Source: Moniliella sp. 'wahieum'
Taxonomy: Eukaryota; Basidiomycota; Moniliellomycetes; Moniliellales; Moniliellaceae
Assembly (NCBI GenBank): GCA_003971905.1
Contig: RSEE01000034.1
Span: 586,148-650,147, forward strand
DNA: 64,000 nucleotides
Direction: 5' to 3'
Of the stretch, positions 12,023-22,790 are shown one piece after another. Position numbers and translations under genes: made by a program. Under the pieces are notes generated by a model, which ran no database searches, was not told the origin of the DNA, and worked only from the letters and a program-made list of their open reading frames with translations. Each line of letters begins with the position of its first letter. Positions within the stretch are counted from its first letter, which is position 1.

Positions 12023-13902
12023 ATGCTACCCCAACCTCTGTTCTCCTCCCCGCTGCCCGGCATTGCTCTCCGCGCCCTCGCCCGCCCCGCCATGGGGCAG
12101 GCGGTCCGCGTGGGCAGCCTCGCCGCTGTCCGCCTCCTTTCCACTTCCCGCGCCCGCTCGGCCATCTCCAAAGTATGGCCCCACACTCTCCAGCAGGCAG
12201 TGGCCGACGTGCCCTCGGGATCGACCGTGCTCAGCAGCGGCTTTGGCTTGTGCGGCACGCCTTTCACCCCTCCTCAACGCCCTCGCCGCCAGGGAGGACG
12301 TCAAGGACCTCACTGTTGTCAGCAACAATGCCGGCCTGGGCGACCAGGGCGTTGGTACGTTGACCCCCCCCCCCCCCACTCCTCTCCCCCCGTTCTTTGG
12401 CATCGAACCACCGCCATGCCCACGATCACGATCACGATTACGATTACGAGAAAAACTGACGTACGTGCGTGCTACCATCCAGGTGCCTTGGTGGCCAAGA
12501 ACCGCGTGAAGCGTTTGATCTGCTCCTTCCTTGGTGCCAACAAGTTTGTTGAATCCCAGTTCCTCTCGGGGCAGCTCCAAATCGAGCTCACCCCCCAGGG
12601 TTCGATTGCGGAAAAGACGGGGCAGGTGCATTTGGTATCCCTGCCTTTTACACTCCTACGGGCACGGGCACCATGATTGCTCAAGGCGGTTTGCCGGTGC
12701 AATATGCCGAGCGCGACCCGCAGTCCAAAGATCCGCCCCAAGCCGTCGTGGTGCAGGATGCGAAAGAAGTGCGCGAGTTTGATGGTCGTTCCTACCTGCT
12801 CGAACGTGCGATTCGCGCCGACGTGGCCGTCATTCATGCATGGAAGGCAGATGAGATGGGCAACTGTGTCTTCCGCTATGCTGCAGGCAACTTTGCTCCG
12901 CTGTTTGGCAAGAATGCCAAGCTCACTATTGTCGAGGTATGTCGCGTCCTTATTGAGGTAGCGTTGGCGGACACGCACTAACCCCCATTGACTAGGCAGA
13001 GGAAATCGTACCTACCGGCTCGATTGACCCGAACGAGGTCCAACTGCCCAGCGTCTATGTCGATCGGATTGTCAAGGCAACCGAGCCCAAGCAAATCGAA
13101 AAGTTGACCGTCTCTGATGCCGACACGAGCGGGGCCAAGCCGCCGGACCCACGCCGCATCCTGATCGCCAAGCGGGCCGCGAAAGAGTTTAAGAACGGTA
13201 TGTCTTCCTTCCTCCCCTCCCCTCTCCCCCCTCCCCCCCGTACCCTCTGTTACGACCGAAGAGGCCCCCAACCAGATCCACTGACCACCCTCCCGTCCTA
13301 CCAGGATACACAATCAACCTGGGTGTCGGAATTCCTACCTTATCTCTCTCGTACCTCGATCCTTCGATAGACGTGACGGTGCACTCGGAGAATGGAATTT
13401 TGGGCATGGGGCCGTACCCTACCACCCCGATGGTTGATGCGGACATTGTGAATGCGGGCAAGGAGACTGTGCTGCTCAACCCGGGCGCGTCGACGTTTGA
13501 TTCGGCCGAGAGCTTTGGCATGGTGCGCGGCGGGCACATTGACGTGACGATGCTGGGCGCACTGCAAGTGGGTGCCAATGGCGATCTCGCCAACTTTTTC
13601 ATCCCGGGCAAGACGGTCAAGGGCATGGGAGGCGCAATGGACCTGTGCTCTCCCCCCACCAGACACGCGTGGTGGTACTGACGGACCATGTGGACAAGTG
13701 GGGCAAACCCAAGATTGTCCAACAAACCCATCTGCCCTTGACGGGCAAACAGGTCGCTTCCCGCATCATTACCGACTTGGCCGTCTTTGATGTCGACCGC
13801 TCCTCGCCCCAGGGCGGCCTGACCCTGGTGGAACTCCAGCCGGGCGCGACGCTCGAGGAGGTCAAAGAGAAGACCGGTGCGTCCTTTGACGTGGCGCTGT
13901 AA
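12023..13902 (+). CDS. Succinyl-CoA:3-ketoacid coenzyme A transferase, mitochondrial
   Basis: This enzyme (SCOT, OXCT1 family) moves CoA from succinyl-CoA to acetoacetate in the mitochondrial matrix. The N-terminus is rich in Arg, Ala and Ser with few acids, as in a mitochondrial presequence (start [13 protein letters not shown]). The alpha part contains [16 protein letters not shown] and [10 protein letters not shown]. The beta part carries the active-site Glu motif [12 protein letters not shown] and ends GASFDVAL. Introns that restore the family sequence lie at 12355-12482, 12937-12995 and 13198-13304. Frame breaks without splice sites occur near 12270 (between GTPFT and LLNALAAR), 12630 (AGAFGIP region) and 13650 (VSSP region). 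Total length of about 520 residues matches the family. Identification is very strong; the exact start is moderately sure. Confidence 0.95.
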
Positions 13903-15164
13903 CACGCCTCCCGCACAGCTTTGAACCGCCCCAACGAGCGCCCTGATGTAGATAATGGCTGGCCAGTGGCACTGGCCTTGTGGCATGCATGTATGACTGT
14001 AGCGATAGCAAGGGCCCAGATCTACGTGCGATGCTCTCAGTGCCGTAGGCAACTCCCAATCCGGCGGCGGCGCGCACGCCACGCGTAGCGCAACGGCAGA
14101 AGAGTCAGGCTGGCCAGAGCCTCACCCACACCAGGACCCCTTGGCCGCCTCCTGAGCCTCCCCTTTGGTTTGCGCGACGTGAGCGACTGAGGTGTTCTAC
14201 GGGCTAGTATGGGGCACACAAAGCAAGAGGGGGGAAGAGGGGATGACATAGCCTTCAAGGGCAACCGGTTCAGCACTGCTGGTCTTGCTTGAAGCTTGAC
14301 AGGACAATGGATAGGCCGTTGTTGAAACGGAAGAAGACGAGAGGGAGTGTGGCTCGGTTGACAGGCACAGGAGCAGGAGAAAGAGGAAAGGGGTAAGGGG
14401 TGGGGTGGGGGGCAGGGTTGAACGTACCCCCAGCCAACGTTGTTGAAATGGATTGGCTTGATAAGTGGGACGACGTAAACTCGGCAAGGAGTAGGTCGTC
14501 AGTGTGCAACAGCACAATCAGGGAACGTGCAAGCACGGCGAGGAAAGATGCGACTCCACAGGAAGTAAAGGTGCGATTGCATGCGGATTCCCACGCCGAT
14601 GTAACGCGAGGAGAGTCCGCATGTGGCGCTTGATTCTGCGCACCTGGTCAAGGGGAAAGGGGAAGGGAGTTCGAAAGGTGGGGAGCGGGTGGTGCGAACC
14701 ACCAAGAGAGAAGCGGGGGAGGTAGGGGGGGAGGAGAGGAGAGAGAGGAGGGGAGGAGAGAGAGAAGAGGAGGGGGATGCACCAACAAGACGGACGAGAG
14801 GCGAGGGACCCCCGAGCAGGAAAAGAGTGGAGAAAGGCCACTCCATCAAGAGAGGCGAGCAAGGCTGGGGGAGTATGTGGTGCATAGGAAGATGGGGTGG
14901 GGTGGTGGAGAGCGTTGTTACATATAGTACACAGTCTGGCGGTTCATGACCCAAAAGAGGAGCTTTCATTGGGGCCCTGGGACCGAAGGGTAAGATCCCA
15001 TGCCCTCAGGTCTCCGCGGCGCGTACGTACACCGACCCCCCCCCCCCCGAGAACGGACGAAGGAGAACGAAGGGAGACAGAAGAAGAAAGCAAGAACCTT
15101 TGCAAGAACCTTTGGGGAGGGGGGGGGGGGGGGCAAAAAAAAAGTGGCTAAGCCATCGCCATCC
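13903..15164. other. Convergent intergenic region with polypurine tract and long homopolymers
   Basis: This lies between the 3' ends of SCOT and Dhh1. It has a strong GGAGAG-type polypurine tract at about 14695-14780, a run of C at about 15038-15048 and, next to the Dhh1 stop, about 15 G followed after one C by nine A (15119-15142). No gene is supported. Confidence 0.6.
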
Positions 15165-16729
15165 TTATTGGCGAGCGGCCAACGATGGGCCGCCGGCCCC
15201 GTTCGTCCCGCCACCACGACCGCGGCCGCGGTAGCCGCCACGTCCGTTGGGACGCCGGTGGTTGCGGGGGTGCGTGTCAGTAAAGTTTTGCGACTGGGGG
15301 ATGGTGGCAGCGTGCATGGCGGCCTGCGTCGGAGGGATTACAGGCAAGCCAGCCTGCGGGTTGGCGGGCGCCGGGGGCAGACCGGCCGCGGCGCGCCGTT
15401 GGGCCTCGCCTTGAGCCGCCGCCTCGCGCTCCCGATCGTCAATCAGCGCAGGGGAGACGTAGAGTTGCTTGTCAATGGTGCCCGGTATGGGCTGGATTTC
15501 GGTGCCGAGCTCTTGTTCGATGCGGTAGAGGTTGAACCGATCTTCGTACGTGATCAGGTTGATGGCCAGACCCAGGTGGCCAAACCGGCCAGAACGCCCA
15601 ATGCGGTGCAGGTACGTCTCGGCGTTCTTGGGGAAGTCAAAGTTGATCACCACATTGACCGCTTGGATGTCAATGCCACGGGTGAGCAGGTCAGAGCAGA
15701 CCAGGTTGCGGCAGGCACCATGGCGAAAGTCGTGGAACACGCGGTTGCGGTGGCTCTGCAGCATCTTGGCGTGCGAGTAGAAGCACGAGTAACCCAGTTC
15801 GGTAATCTTTTTCGCCAACAGCTCCACACGGTTCGTCGAGTTGCAAAAAATGATGGACTGGTTGATCTGCAAGCGGCTGAAGAGGGTGTTGAGGCAATGC
15901 ACCTTTTGCCGCTCTTCAACATAGGCATAATATTGCGTAACGCCGCGCGCAGCGTCAGCTCGTCCATCAGGTTGATTTCAAATGCGTTGGTCATGTGCTT
16001 GTCCTTGAACGACTTGACGATCAGAGGGAAGGTGGCTGAGAAGAGCATCACCTGCCGGTCGCTGGGGAGCAGCGCCAGAAGCTGCTCCATCACCGGGGTG
16101 AACTCGGGGAGAGGAGTTTGTCGGCCTCGTCCCTGGCCACACAAGTCAGCGCCTGAGACAAAAAGAGCACAGAGGAGAAAACAGCAGCACATACATGGTG
16201 AATACGTGGCACTGGGACAGGTCGGCAATGCCCTTGCTGGCCAAGTCGAGGATGCGGCCAGGTGTGCCAACGAGCACATGAACGGTCTGGGAAAGGCGGA
16301 GAATGTCGTCCTTGAGGCTGGTGCCACCAGTGGAGACCATGACCTCGACGCCCAGCTTGCCCAAGGTCTTGGTGACTTGGGACGTCTGGAGGGCGAGCTC
16401 ACGGGTGGGAACGAGGATGACGGCCTGGATCTTGTTTTTCTTGGTGTTGACCTTCTCGAGAGTGGGGATAACATAGGCACCTGTCTTGCCCGTGCCGTTC
16501 TTGGCACGGGCGAGGATGTCACGGCCAGTGAGGGCAATGGGGATGGCCTCTTCCTGGATGGGGGAGGGGCGTTCGAAGCCAGCCTCAAAGATGCCCATGA
16601 GAAGCTCGCGCTTGAGGTAGTAGTCCTCAAAGTCGTTGCCTTGATGTCGGTCACATCGGATGTTTGTGGGCGGTCGTCCTTGGGGGGGGCGGCGGCGTGG
16701 GCCTTCCAGTCGGGCGGAGCAGAGGCCAT
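15165..16729 (-). CDS. DHH1: DEAD-box RNA helicase Dhh1/DDX6
   Basis: Dhh1 is an ATP-dependent RNA helicase of P-bodies that acts with decapping factors in mRNA decay and translational repression. All helicase motifs are visible in order: Q motif [11 protein letters not shown], motif [28 protein letters not shown] (rebuilt across the 16133-16194 intron), SAT, IIFCNS, RGID and HRIGRSGR. The start [12 protein letters not shown] and the text through VTDIK fit the family. The C-terminal tail is Pro/Ala-rich and ends in Gly/Arg repeats ([12 protein letters not shown]). Two frame breaks are seen. Near 16640 the text reads AAGGCAACGAC where AAG GGC AAC GAC is expected, so one G is missing from a run. 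Near 15940 a G is missing from a GGG run. Length is about 500 residues. Confidence 0.96.
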
Positions 16730-17361
16730 GGCGGAGAGTGGGGGGGGCAGCAAGGGGGGGGTGCCGAAGCGGGCAGAGCGGTGGGGATGGGGGTGGGGAT
16801 GGGCGGGGGAGGCGGGTGGTGGAGGTGGAGGTGGTGGAGGTGGTGGAGAGAGACGGCGGCGTGGCCCAACGTGCCTGGGCCGTGGCTGCCGCCCTTCCTC
16901 GGCTGCTGGCTGGCGGCGAGGCAGGCAAGCCCGAGGCCAGCCCAGCGCCGCCCAAGAACGACCGGCCAGCCAGCCCCCACACTGCCCCCGTGCCCACCCG
17001 CTGGCGGCGCTCCATGCACTGCGCCTGCGCGCCGTCTGTCTGACGTAAGCGCCCCGGTGTTCTCGCACACGTGCAATGTTCAAACGCAGCTTGGAGCAGC
17101 TAGCTATTTGGGTTATCGTTTGCCCCACACCTCGTATCGGCACCGATTATCGATTTCGATTACCGACGATCACGACACGAGCCACACCAGCATGGGGTGC
17201 ATCTCCCCTAACGATCCCTCCGCCTCGCCCCGACTTGCCACCCGTGCCCACGCGCCCGTTTCATACCCGCCACCCTCCTTGGCAAGCCTGCCACCGGCCC
17301 ACCCAAACTGGCCGCCGAGCAGCGTACGTATATTGCTCCCCGCTAAGGGATCGCGTGATGA

Positions 17362-17706
17362 TTGCTGCCATGTTCGTCGAGCGGTCGGTGCGGGCGCACC
17401 TTGAGGCAGCAGGGCCGCAGTTTGATGCTTGTGCAGGAATCCCTAAAGGTGGTATTGCCGACTGCGACTTTGCTGACGACTGGGACTTACGAAATGATCA
17501 ATGTGTTGCACCCCAAGATGCCTGCCATGGGCCCGGCCAAGATGGTAGCAGGCAAATCCCCACTGCACTCTGATGTACACCTCGGACTTCCGCACGGAAC
17601 ACGCCCCAAGGCTATTTCCCCCATCTCTGCCTCCGAGACAGACGCCGGGCGGCCTCACCGCTCCCTCCTCGATCACAGCGGGCTAGCACGATACCGCGGG
17701 AGATGA
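17362..17706 (+). CDS. Unidentified small gene candidate in two adjacent frames
   Basis: I do not recognise this. One plus-strand frame reads protein-like text including LVQESLKVVLPTATLL and GTYEMINVLHPKMPAMG. From about 17575 a second frame continues plausibly (VYTSDFRTEHAPRLFPP) to a stop near 17700. A single lost base would join them, as in neighbouring genes. The upstream exon is unclear; GTACGT at about 17325 could be a donor and several CAG triplets at about 17405-17445 could be acceptors. It may be a small protein between the divergent Dhh1 and NADH pyrophosphatase genes. Only frame openness and composition support it. Confidence 0.25.
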   Translation: MLPCSSSGRCGRTLRQQGRSLMLVQESLKVVLPTATLLTTGTYEMINVLHPKMPAMGPAKMVAGKSPLHSDVHLGLPHGTRPKAISPISASETDAGRPHRSLLDHSGLARYRGR

Positions 17707-18612
17707 TAACCCATCGGAGATACATGTCGATGTTGACAAGAGCGGCAGAGCGCATCTCTCTCGTCGCGTATACCCCTCTCTTCCACCCCAGTGACAATGC
17801 TGGCCTAGTATCGAGCATGGAGCGGGACTCTGACCCAAAGCAATATACAAGGATGCGCTGGTGGAGCACGCCTGTTGGCCCTTCGCCACCCGTGCACGGG
17901 CTGCCACGCGCACCTATGCTGTCGAACGAACCAAGGTTGGGCAGAGCATCAGAGGCACCTCGAGATGCTGTCCCATTGTTATTGCCTGGGGAACACAAGG
18001 GCTACCCGGCACCTAACGCAGTGCAACTGGTGGGCAACGAGGCAGGCCACGTTTTCAGGCGATGCGGGTCAACTACTTTACCATTGATCGCTAAGTCGTT
18101 TTCCTGACAGACGTGTAGTGGCTGCAGTTACGGAGACGAGGGCTTTCCGGGCTGAGAAGGCCATGGCGACCAAGATGGTACTGCATCGAATTGTTGGCCT
18201 ACAAACGGACAGTGTCAAGGGATAGGTTAAGTAGGCTGCTGCCCTGAGCACCCCACTGGTGGTCGACCAAAATATGCGTCGCGGAGTGGGATGATCGAAT
18301 GATCATACACTCAGTGCTGGCAGTGAGGGGGGGGCGACATGGTATACGTGAAGCGTGACAGTTTGGTACAAAGGGGCGATGCACAAGGGTGCCTTGGAAG
18401 CCGTGAAGCCGGGCCGGCTCCAATGGGAGGCTGGGCTGAGCTCCGCCAGCCCCTGTGGCGCATAAAAAGGAGCTTCCCATGGCCTCCCTTGGGTGGGACA
18501 GTACATAAGAGCAGCCGAGTATGTAACACACTGCCGCTGGTGTCGTTCCTCCCTGCCTGCCCCCCCCGCCCCCTGGGTGTTTCGTGTTTGGCACCACCAC
18601 CATCAGCTAGGA
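17707..18612. other. Intergenic region upstream of NADH pyrophosphatase
   Basis: No convincing gene is seen. Both strands carry open frames of 60-134 codons, but with no consistent family or motif. A TATA-like ATAAAAAG (18462-18469) lies about 145 bp upstream of the ATG at 18613. Confidence 0.5.
18462..18469 (+). promoter_or_regulatory. TATA-like element upstream of NADH pyrophosphatase
   Basis: ATAAAAAG within GCGCATAAAAAGGAGC, about 145 bp upstream of the proposed start. Position and sequence suggest a core promoter; this is inference. Confidence 0.4.
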
Positions 18613-20059
18613 ATGACCAGCACCATGGCTGCTCAGTACCCCACCTTCACTACTGTCAACATCTTCAGCAGCTCCAACCTTAACCGCCTCTCTTGGCTGC
18701 GCCCTGACAACCTCTTCCTCAACGCTGCCCTGCCCTCGGCCCGCCTCCTCGTCTTTGAGCGTGACCAGCCTCTGGTGCACACCCAAGGCAGCAAGCAGGG
18801 CCAACTGGCCAAGCTACCCTGGGACCAGTTCGCCGCCATTTTCCCTTTCCCTTCCTCCGATGCGTTTGGTGGTCAAGCCAATGGGGTGACGGACAAGGCG
18901 TTGGAGAAGCTAACGGAAGGCATGATCCCTGCCTCTTTGCCCCTCATCTTCCTTGGGGTGGAGGAAGAGGGCGGCAGCCAGCAGCTTCCCACCCAGGAAG
19001 GCAAGACCATCCAAGGTCAACCGTACTTTGCTCTTTCCGTCTCCTTTTCCCCGCTCGGGGCCGGGGCGGAACTGAAAGCGCACCTGGTCCAACAAGGCTA
19101 TCAGTTTACCAACCTGCGCGACTTGGCCATCGCCTCCACCACCCAGCCTGGATGGTCCTCGTTTGATGCGGCCTTGGCGGGACAGGCCAACAGCCTGTTG
19201 GATTGGAACCTGCGCAACCGGTTTTGCCCCGCCTGCGCGCAGCCGCAGATCAGCGTGTGGGCCGGGTACAAACGGATTTGTTCCTCGGCTGTGCCGAAGG
19301 GCGGGTCCGACGCGGCAGAAGGGGGAAACAGTACCGAGAGCAAAAGCTGCCCTTCCTTGCGCTCCATCCACAACTTCTCCTACCCGCGCACTGATCCCGT
19401 CACCATCATGGCTGTCCTTTCTGCCGACGGGGAGAGGATCTTGCTAGGGCGCAAACGGAATGTCCCACCAGGCTTATTTACCTGTACGCCCCCCCCCTCT
19501 CTGCTATTGCTAACGTGTGTCAGACATCTGGCTTGCTTCTAACGACGGGATGGGGTTTCGTCATACAGGTCTAGCCGGCTTTGTCGAGCCGGGGGAATCG
19601 TTGGAGAATGCGGTACGAAGGGAGGTGGAAGAAGAAGTGGGGCTCAAAGTGGGTGCGGTGTACTACCACTCGAGCCAACCGTGGCCGTTCCCCGCATCGC
19701 TGATGTTTGGTGCGATTGCGCAGCTGTTGCCTGGCCAGGAGACGATCGACCTGGACCTGGATCGGGAGCTGCACATGGCCCGCTTTTTTGCCCGCGACGA
19801 GATTTTGCTCGCGCTTCAGGCTGCCGAAAAAGATACTCCGCTCCTCGAGGTTGCCGAAGACGTGGACGACGAACACGCCAAGGACCAGCTGCCCGTCCTG
19901 AACTTTAGGTATGCATCTTCCAAAATCTTACCCTCTCATCCTCCTGTGCTCAGTTCACTGATCAACCCTTCCAGACTCCCTCCCCCGGCGGCAGTGGCCC
20001 ACGTCCTCATCGCTGCCTGGGCTACCAAGCAGGCCATCCTTCCGCCGCCTGCGCAGTAG
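18613..20059 (+). CDS. NPY1: NADH pyrophosphatase (NUDT12/Npy1-type Nudix hydrolase)
   Basis: The enzyme hydrolyses NADH and related dinucleotides to NMNH and AMP and is often peroxisomal. Seen in order: an N-terminal domain of about 200 residues; a zinc ribbon with the pair FCPAC and a second pair 25-35 residues on (ICSS..., SKSCPS); a complete Nudix box from GFVEPGE to REVEEEVGL; and the family signature SQPWPFPASLMFG. Introns 19484-19568 and 19909-19974 join the exons in frame. The start used is ATG at 18613 (MTSTMAAQYP); an inner Met at 18625 is possible. About 430 residues. This is one of three conserved genes in the window with no apparent frame break. Its 3' end faces IMP dehydrogenase across 303 bp. 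Confidence 0.95.
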
Positions 20060-20362
20060 ACCCCCACTCCAATTCCATTCCTCTCTTTCGCCTGCCGCAT
20101 CACGGACAGGGCGAGTGCCGTCAGGGCACCTGCAAGGATCGTGATTTCTTTGCCTGAAGCTATATAGAGCAGAGGAATGCCTTGGAACAGTGTATTGGTA
20201 CATGCTCAACCCAACATGAACGAACGCCATGACAAGACTACGCAGAGAGAAGGGGGTTGAGAGAGAGGAGGAAGCTCAGAAAGAAGAAAGACACATGACT
20301 CGGGGCGTCTTGGGTTTCGCCATACCGTTGAACCCCAAAGGTGTTTCCGTTGCCGAGTAGAA
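20060..20362. other. Convergent spacer between NADH pyrophosphatase and IMPDH
   Basis: 303 bp between two converging genes. It contains 3' flanks only; no gene or clear terminator motif was recognised. Confidence 0.6.
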
Positions 20363-22211
20363 TCAAGCGAACAAGCGCTTGGTGTAGCTCTCCAGCCCGG
20401 ACACTCCACCTTCAAGTTGAGCCGAGGCAGTGCGCAGCTCAAAGCGGACCTTGCCCGACGACACGCCCTCGCGCAGCGCCTCAATCGAGGTGACGCCCAT
20501 GTCCTGGAACGAATGTTGCAGGCCAGTGTACAGGTAGGGGACAAACTTTTTGATGCTGCCCTTGTCCTGCACCGACCCACTCACCCTGAGCCACCTTGAC
20601 CGCATCCGCCTCGGAAAAGTAGCGCTGGGTCGCCGCGTTCTCTTGGGCCGCGGTCGCCTGGGCTGCCTTGGCCGCACCAGCGCCAGTCGCACCGCTGTGC
20701 GACGCCTTGGCGCCCTGGTGCTCCATCGCTTCGAGCGAGCCCATGCCACGGTACCCCTTGAGGCGCTTGCCCTCGCGGTAAAAGTACTCGCCTGGCGACT
20801 CGGTCGTGCCAGCCAAGAGACCACCCATCATGACGCCGCCGGCACCGAGCGCAAGCGCCTTGGCAATGTGGCCCACGTTCGAGATACCGCCGTCGGCGAT
20901 GACAGGCACACCAAATTGGTTGGCAAACTCGGCCACCGCATGCACCGCCGTGCCCTGGGGCCGGCCCACGGCCATAACCTCCTGGGTAATGCAAATTGAA
21001 CGCTGCCCATGCCGACGCGCAAGCCGTCAGCGCCAGCGGCAATCAGCTGCGCCGCCTGCTCCCGCGTCACCACATTGCCCGCAATCACTTCGAGCTGAGG
21101 CCACTTGCTCTTGATCCACTGGATCATCCACCTGGTACGTCGAGTTGCCCTGGCTCGAATCCAGAATGACCACGTCCAAGCCGGCATCGACAAGCAGGCG
21201 CAAGCGTTCGCGGTCGTTGGGCCGCGTGCCAATCGCCGCGGCACAGTAGAGCTGCTTGGTGACCGGGTGCTTGCTGGCCAGGGGGAAGTTTTGGTTCTTG
21301 AGCAAGTCCGAGCGCGCGAGCAGGCTCACCAGGCGACCGGCCTTGTCGACAATAGGCAACTTGCCCTTCTTCGAGTCACGCAGGATCGTGTTGGCTTCCT
21401 CGAGCGTCACGCCCTCGGGCGCAGTCACCAGCTCCTTGGTCATCACGTCCGTCACGGGCAAACTCGGGTCGCGGAACTGCACGTCGCGCGCCGTCACAAT
21501 CCCGAGCAACTTGCCATGCAGCGCACCCGTGTCTGTAACAAACAAGAACAGACAAAGGCCAAGTCAGCGTTGGTTCGCCACACAGACGCGAGATCAGAGG
21601 ACATAGGTAAATCGGTCTCCGCAAGTCACCACGCGAGTGGTTGCATTAGGAGGAACGAAGGTATAACAGCAAGATGTGGTTTTCATCACTGTGCCTAGCC
21701 AGGGAAGGGATGAACGTACCAGTGATGGGGATGCCGCAAAAGCCGAGACGGTCCTTGATGTCCAGCACGTCGCCCACCGTTTCCGAGGGGGTGAGGCACA
21801 AGGGCTCCGAGATGAACCCGTTTTCAAACTCTTGACCGAGCGCACCATCGCGGCCTGCTCCGCGGGGGGCATGTTGTTGTGGATGACACCAATGCCGCCC
21901 ATGAGGGCCATGGCAATGGCCATCTTGGTCTCCGTCACCGTGTCCATGGGGAGGAGAGGAAGGGGGTGTGAGCACCACGTTGCGGGTAATGCGCGACTTG
22001 AGGCTGACGTTGCTGGCGGGGGGAAGTCAATGTAGCCGGGGAGACAGAGAAAGTCGTTGTAGGTCAGGCCGCCGTGGAGCTTGGCGTCCATGAGGTCCTG
22101 CATGGACAGGCCGTCGCCGTGGGCGTAGGTGGCGAGGTGGGCGAGCGCCTGGGCCGCATCGAGCACGGCGGGCGCGGAGGGCGCAGAGGCGGCGGTGGCA
22201 GCAGGCGTCAT
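20363..22211 (-). CDS. Inosine-5'-monophosphate dehydrogenase
   Basis: IMPDH converts IMP to XMP with NAD+, the rate-limiting step of guanine nucleotide synthesis. Recognised text includes [41 protein letters not shown], the CBS region (FCGIPIT across the 21533-21719 intron, then [20 protein letters not shown]), [47 protein letters not shown] with the catalytic Cys, [40 protein letters not shown] and [20 protein letters not shown]. Frame breaks occur near 22020 (C run), 21955, 21850, 21130, 21005 and 20585. At 21005 AGC GGT TCA ATT TGC has lost one G, just before the catalytic Cys. The start [11 protein letters not shown] at 22211 follows a TATA-like element. Total length is about 545 residues. 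It converges with the NADH pyrophosphatase gene. Confidence 0.96.
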
Positions 22212-22312
22212 GGTGGGGGCAGTAGAATACAACAGGACCAGCACAGCGCTTCGACAGCTGGGGGCGGGATGGGGGCCAAGAGGCCAGCGCGGGCTGGGCC
22301 GCGGCCACACGC

Positions 22313-22319
22313 TTATATA
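22313..22319 (-). promoter_or_regulatory. TATA-box-like element upstream of IMPDH
   Basis: On the minus strand the site reads GTATATAAGC, about 100 bp upstream of the IMPDH start codon. Role is inferred from spacing. Confidence 0.55.
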
Positions 22320-22790
22320 CCAGCCGGCCCTCGCTGCTGGGCCGCCGGCCGGGCATTCTGATTTTTTTTTTCGCGAGTCCGCTAGGCCGGCTCGGGCCTC
22401 CGCCCCATTCCGCCCCTCCACACTGCCCCCCCCCGCGGCCTCAGACAGCCGCCCGCCGCGGAACTCTGTTTCCGCCCCAGTTGGCCCATGGCGCGGATAT
22501 ATCCCCCACCGCTCACCACCCCTCAGGGCAACGAGACGACCCGACTGCCTTCCTCCCTCCGCTACCGACACGAGACAAGTGGATTCAGCTAGACAGATAC
22601 TCCGACAGAACAAAAGAGAGGAACCAACGAGGGCAAGCAAAGGAAGGAAAAAAAGGAACATAACACGGGGGCGTGGGGGGGGGGCTCAGAAGAGCCACGG
22701 GGCCAAGGCGCAATAAGAGGGTTGACATCAGCCAGACGCACCCCGGGAGGAAGCGCGTTCGAGACAGCGGAAGCGAATCCGCCTAGGTGA
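22320..22790. other. Intergenic region between IMPDH promoter and PB1/retropepsin gene
   Basis: About 470 bp containing homopolymers (nine T at about 22362-22370; G run near 22676). No gene is supported. Confidence 0.5.

Noticed and set aside
15000-17048. 682-codon plus-strand frame over the DHH1 region
   Set aside because: It is the antisense shadow of DHH1; all helicase motifs lie on the minus strand.
20363-22211. IMPDH as a pseudogene because of its many frame breaks
   Set aside because: All conserved residues persist between the breaks, and neighbouring essential genes show the same damage, which favours sequence error.
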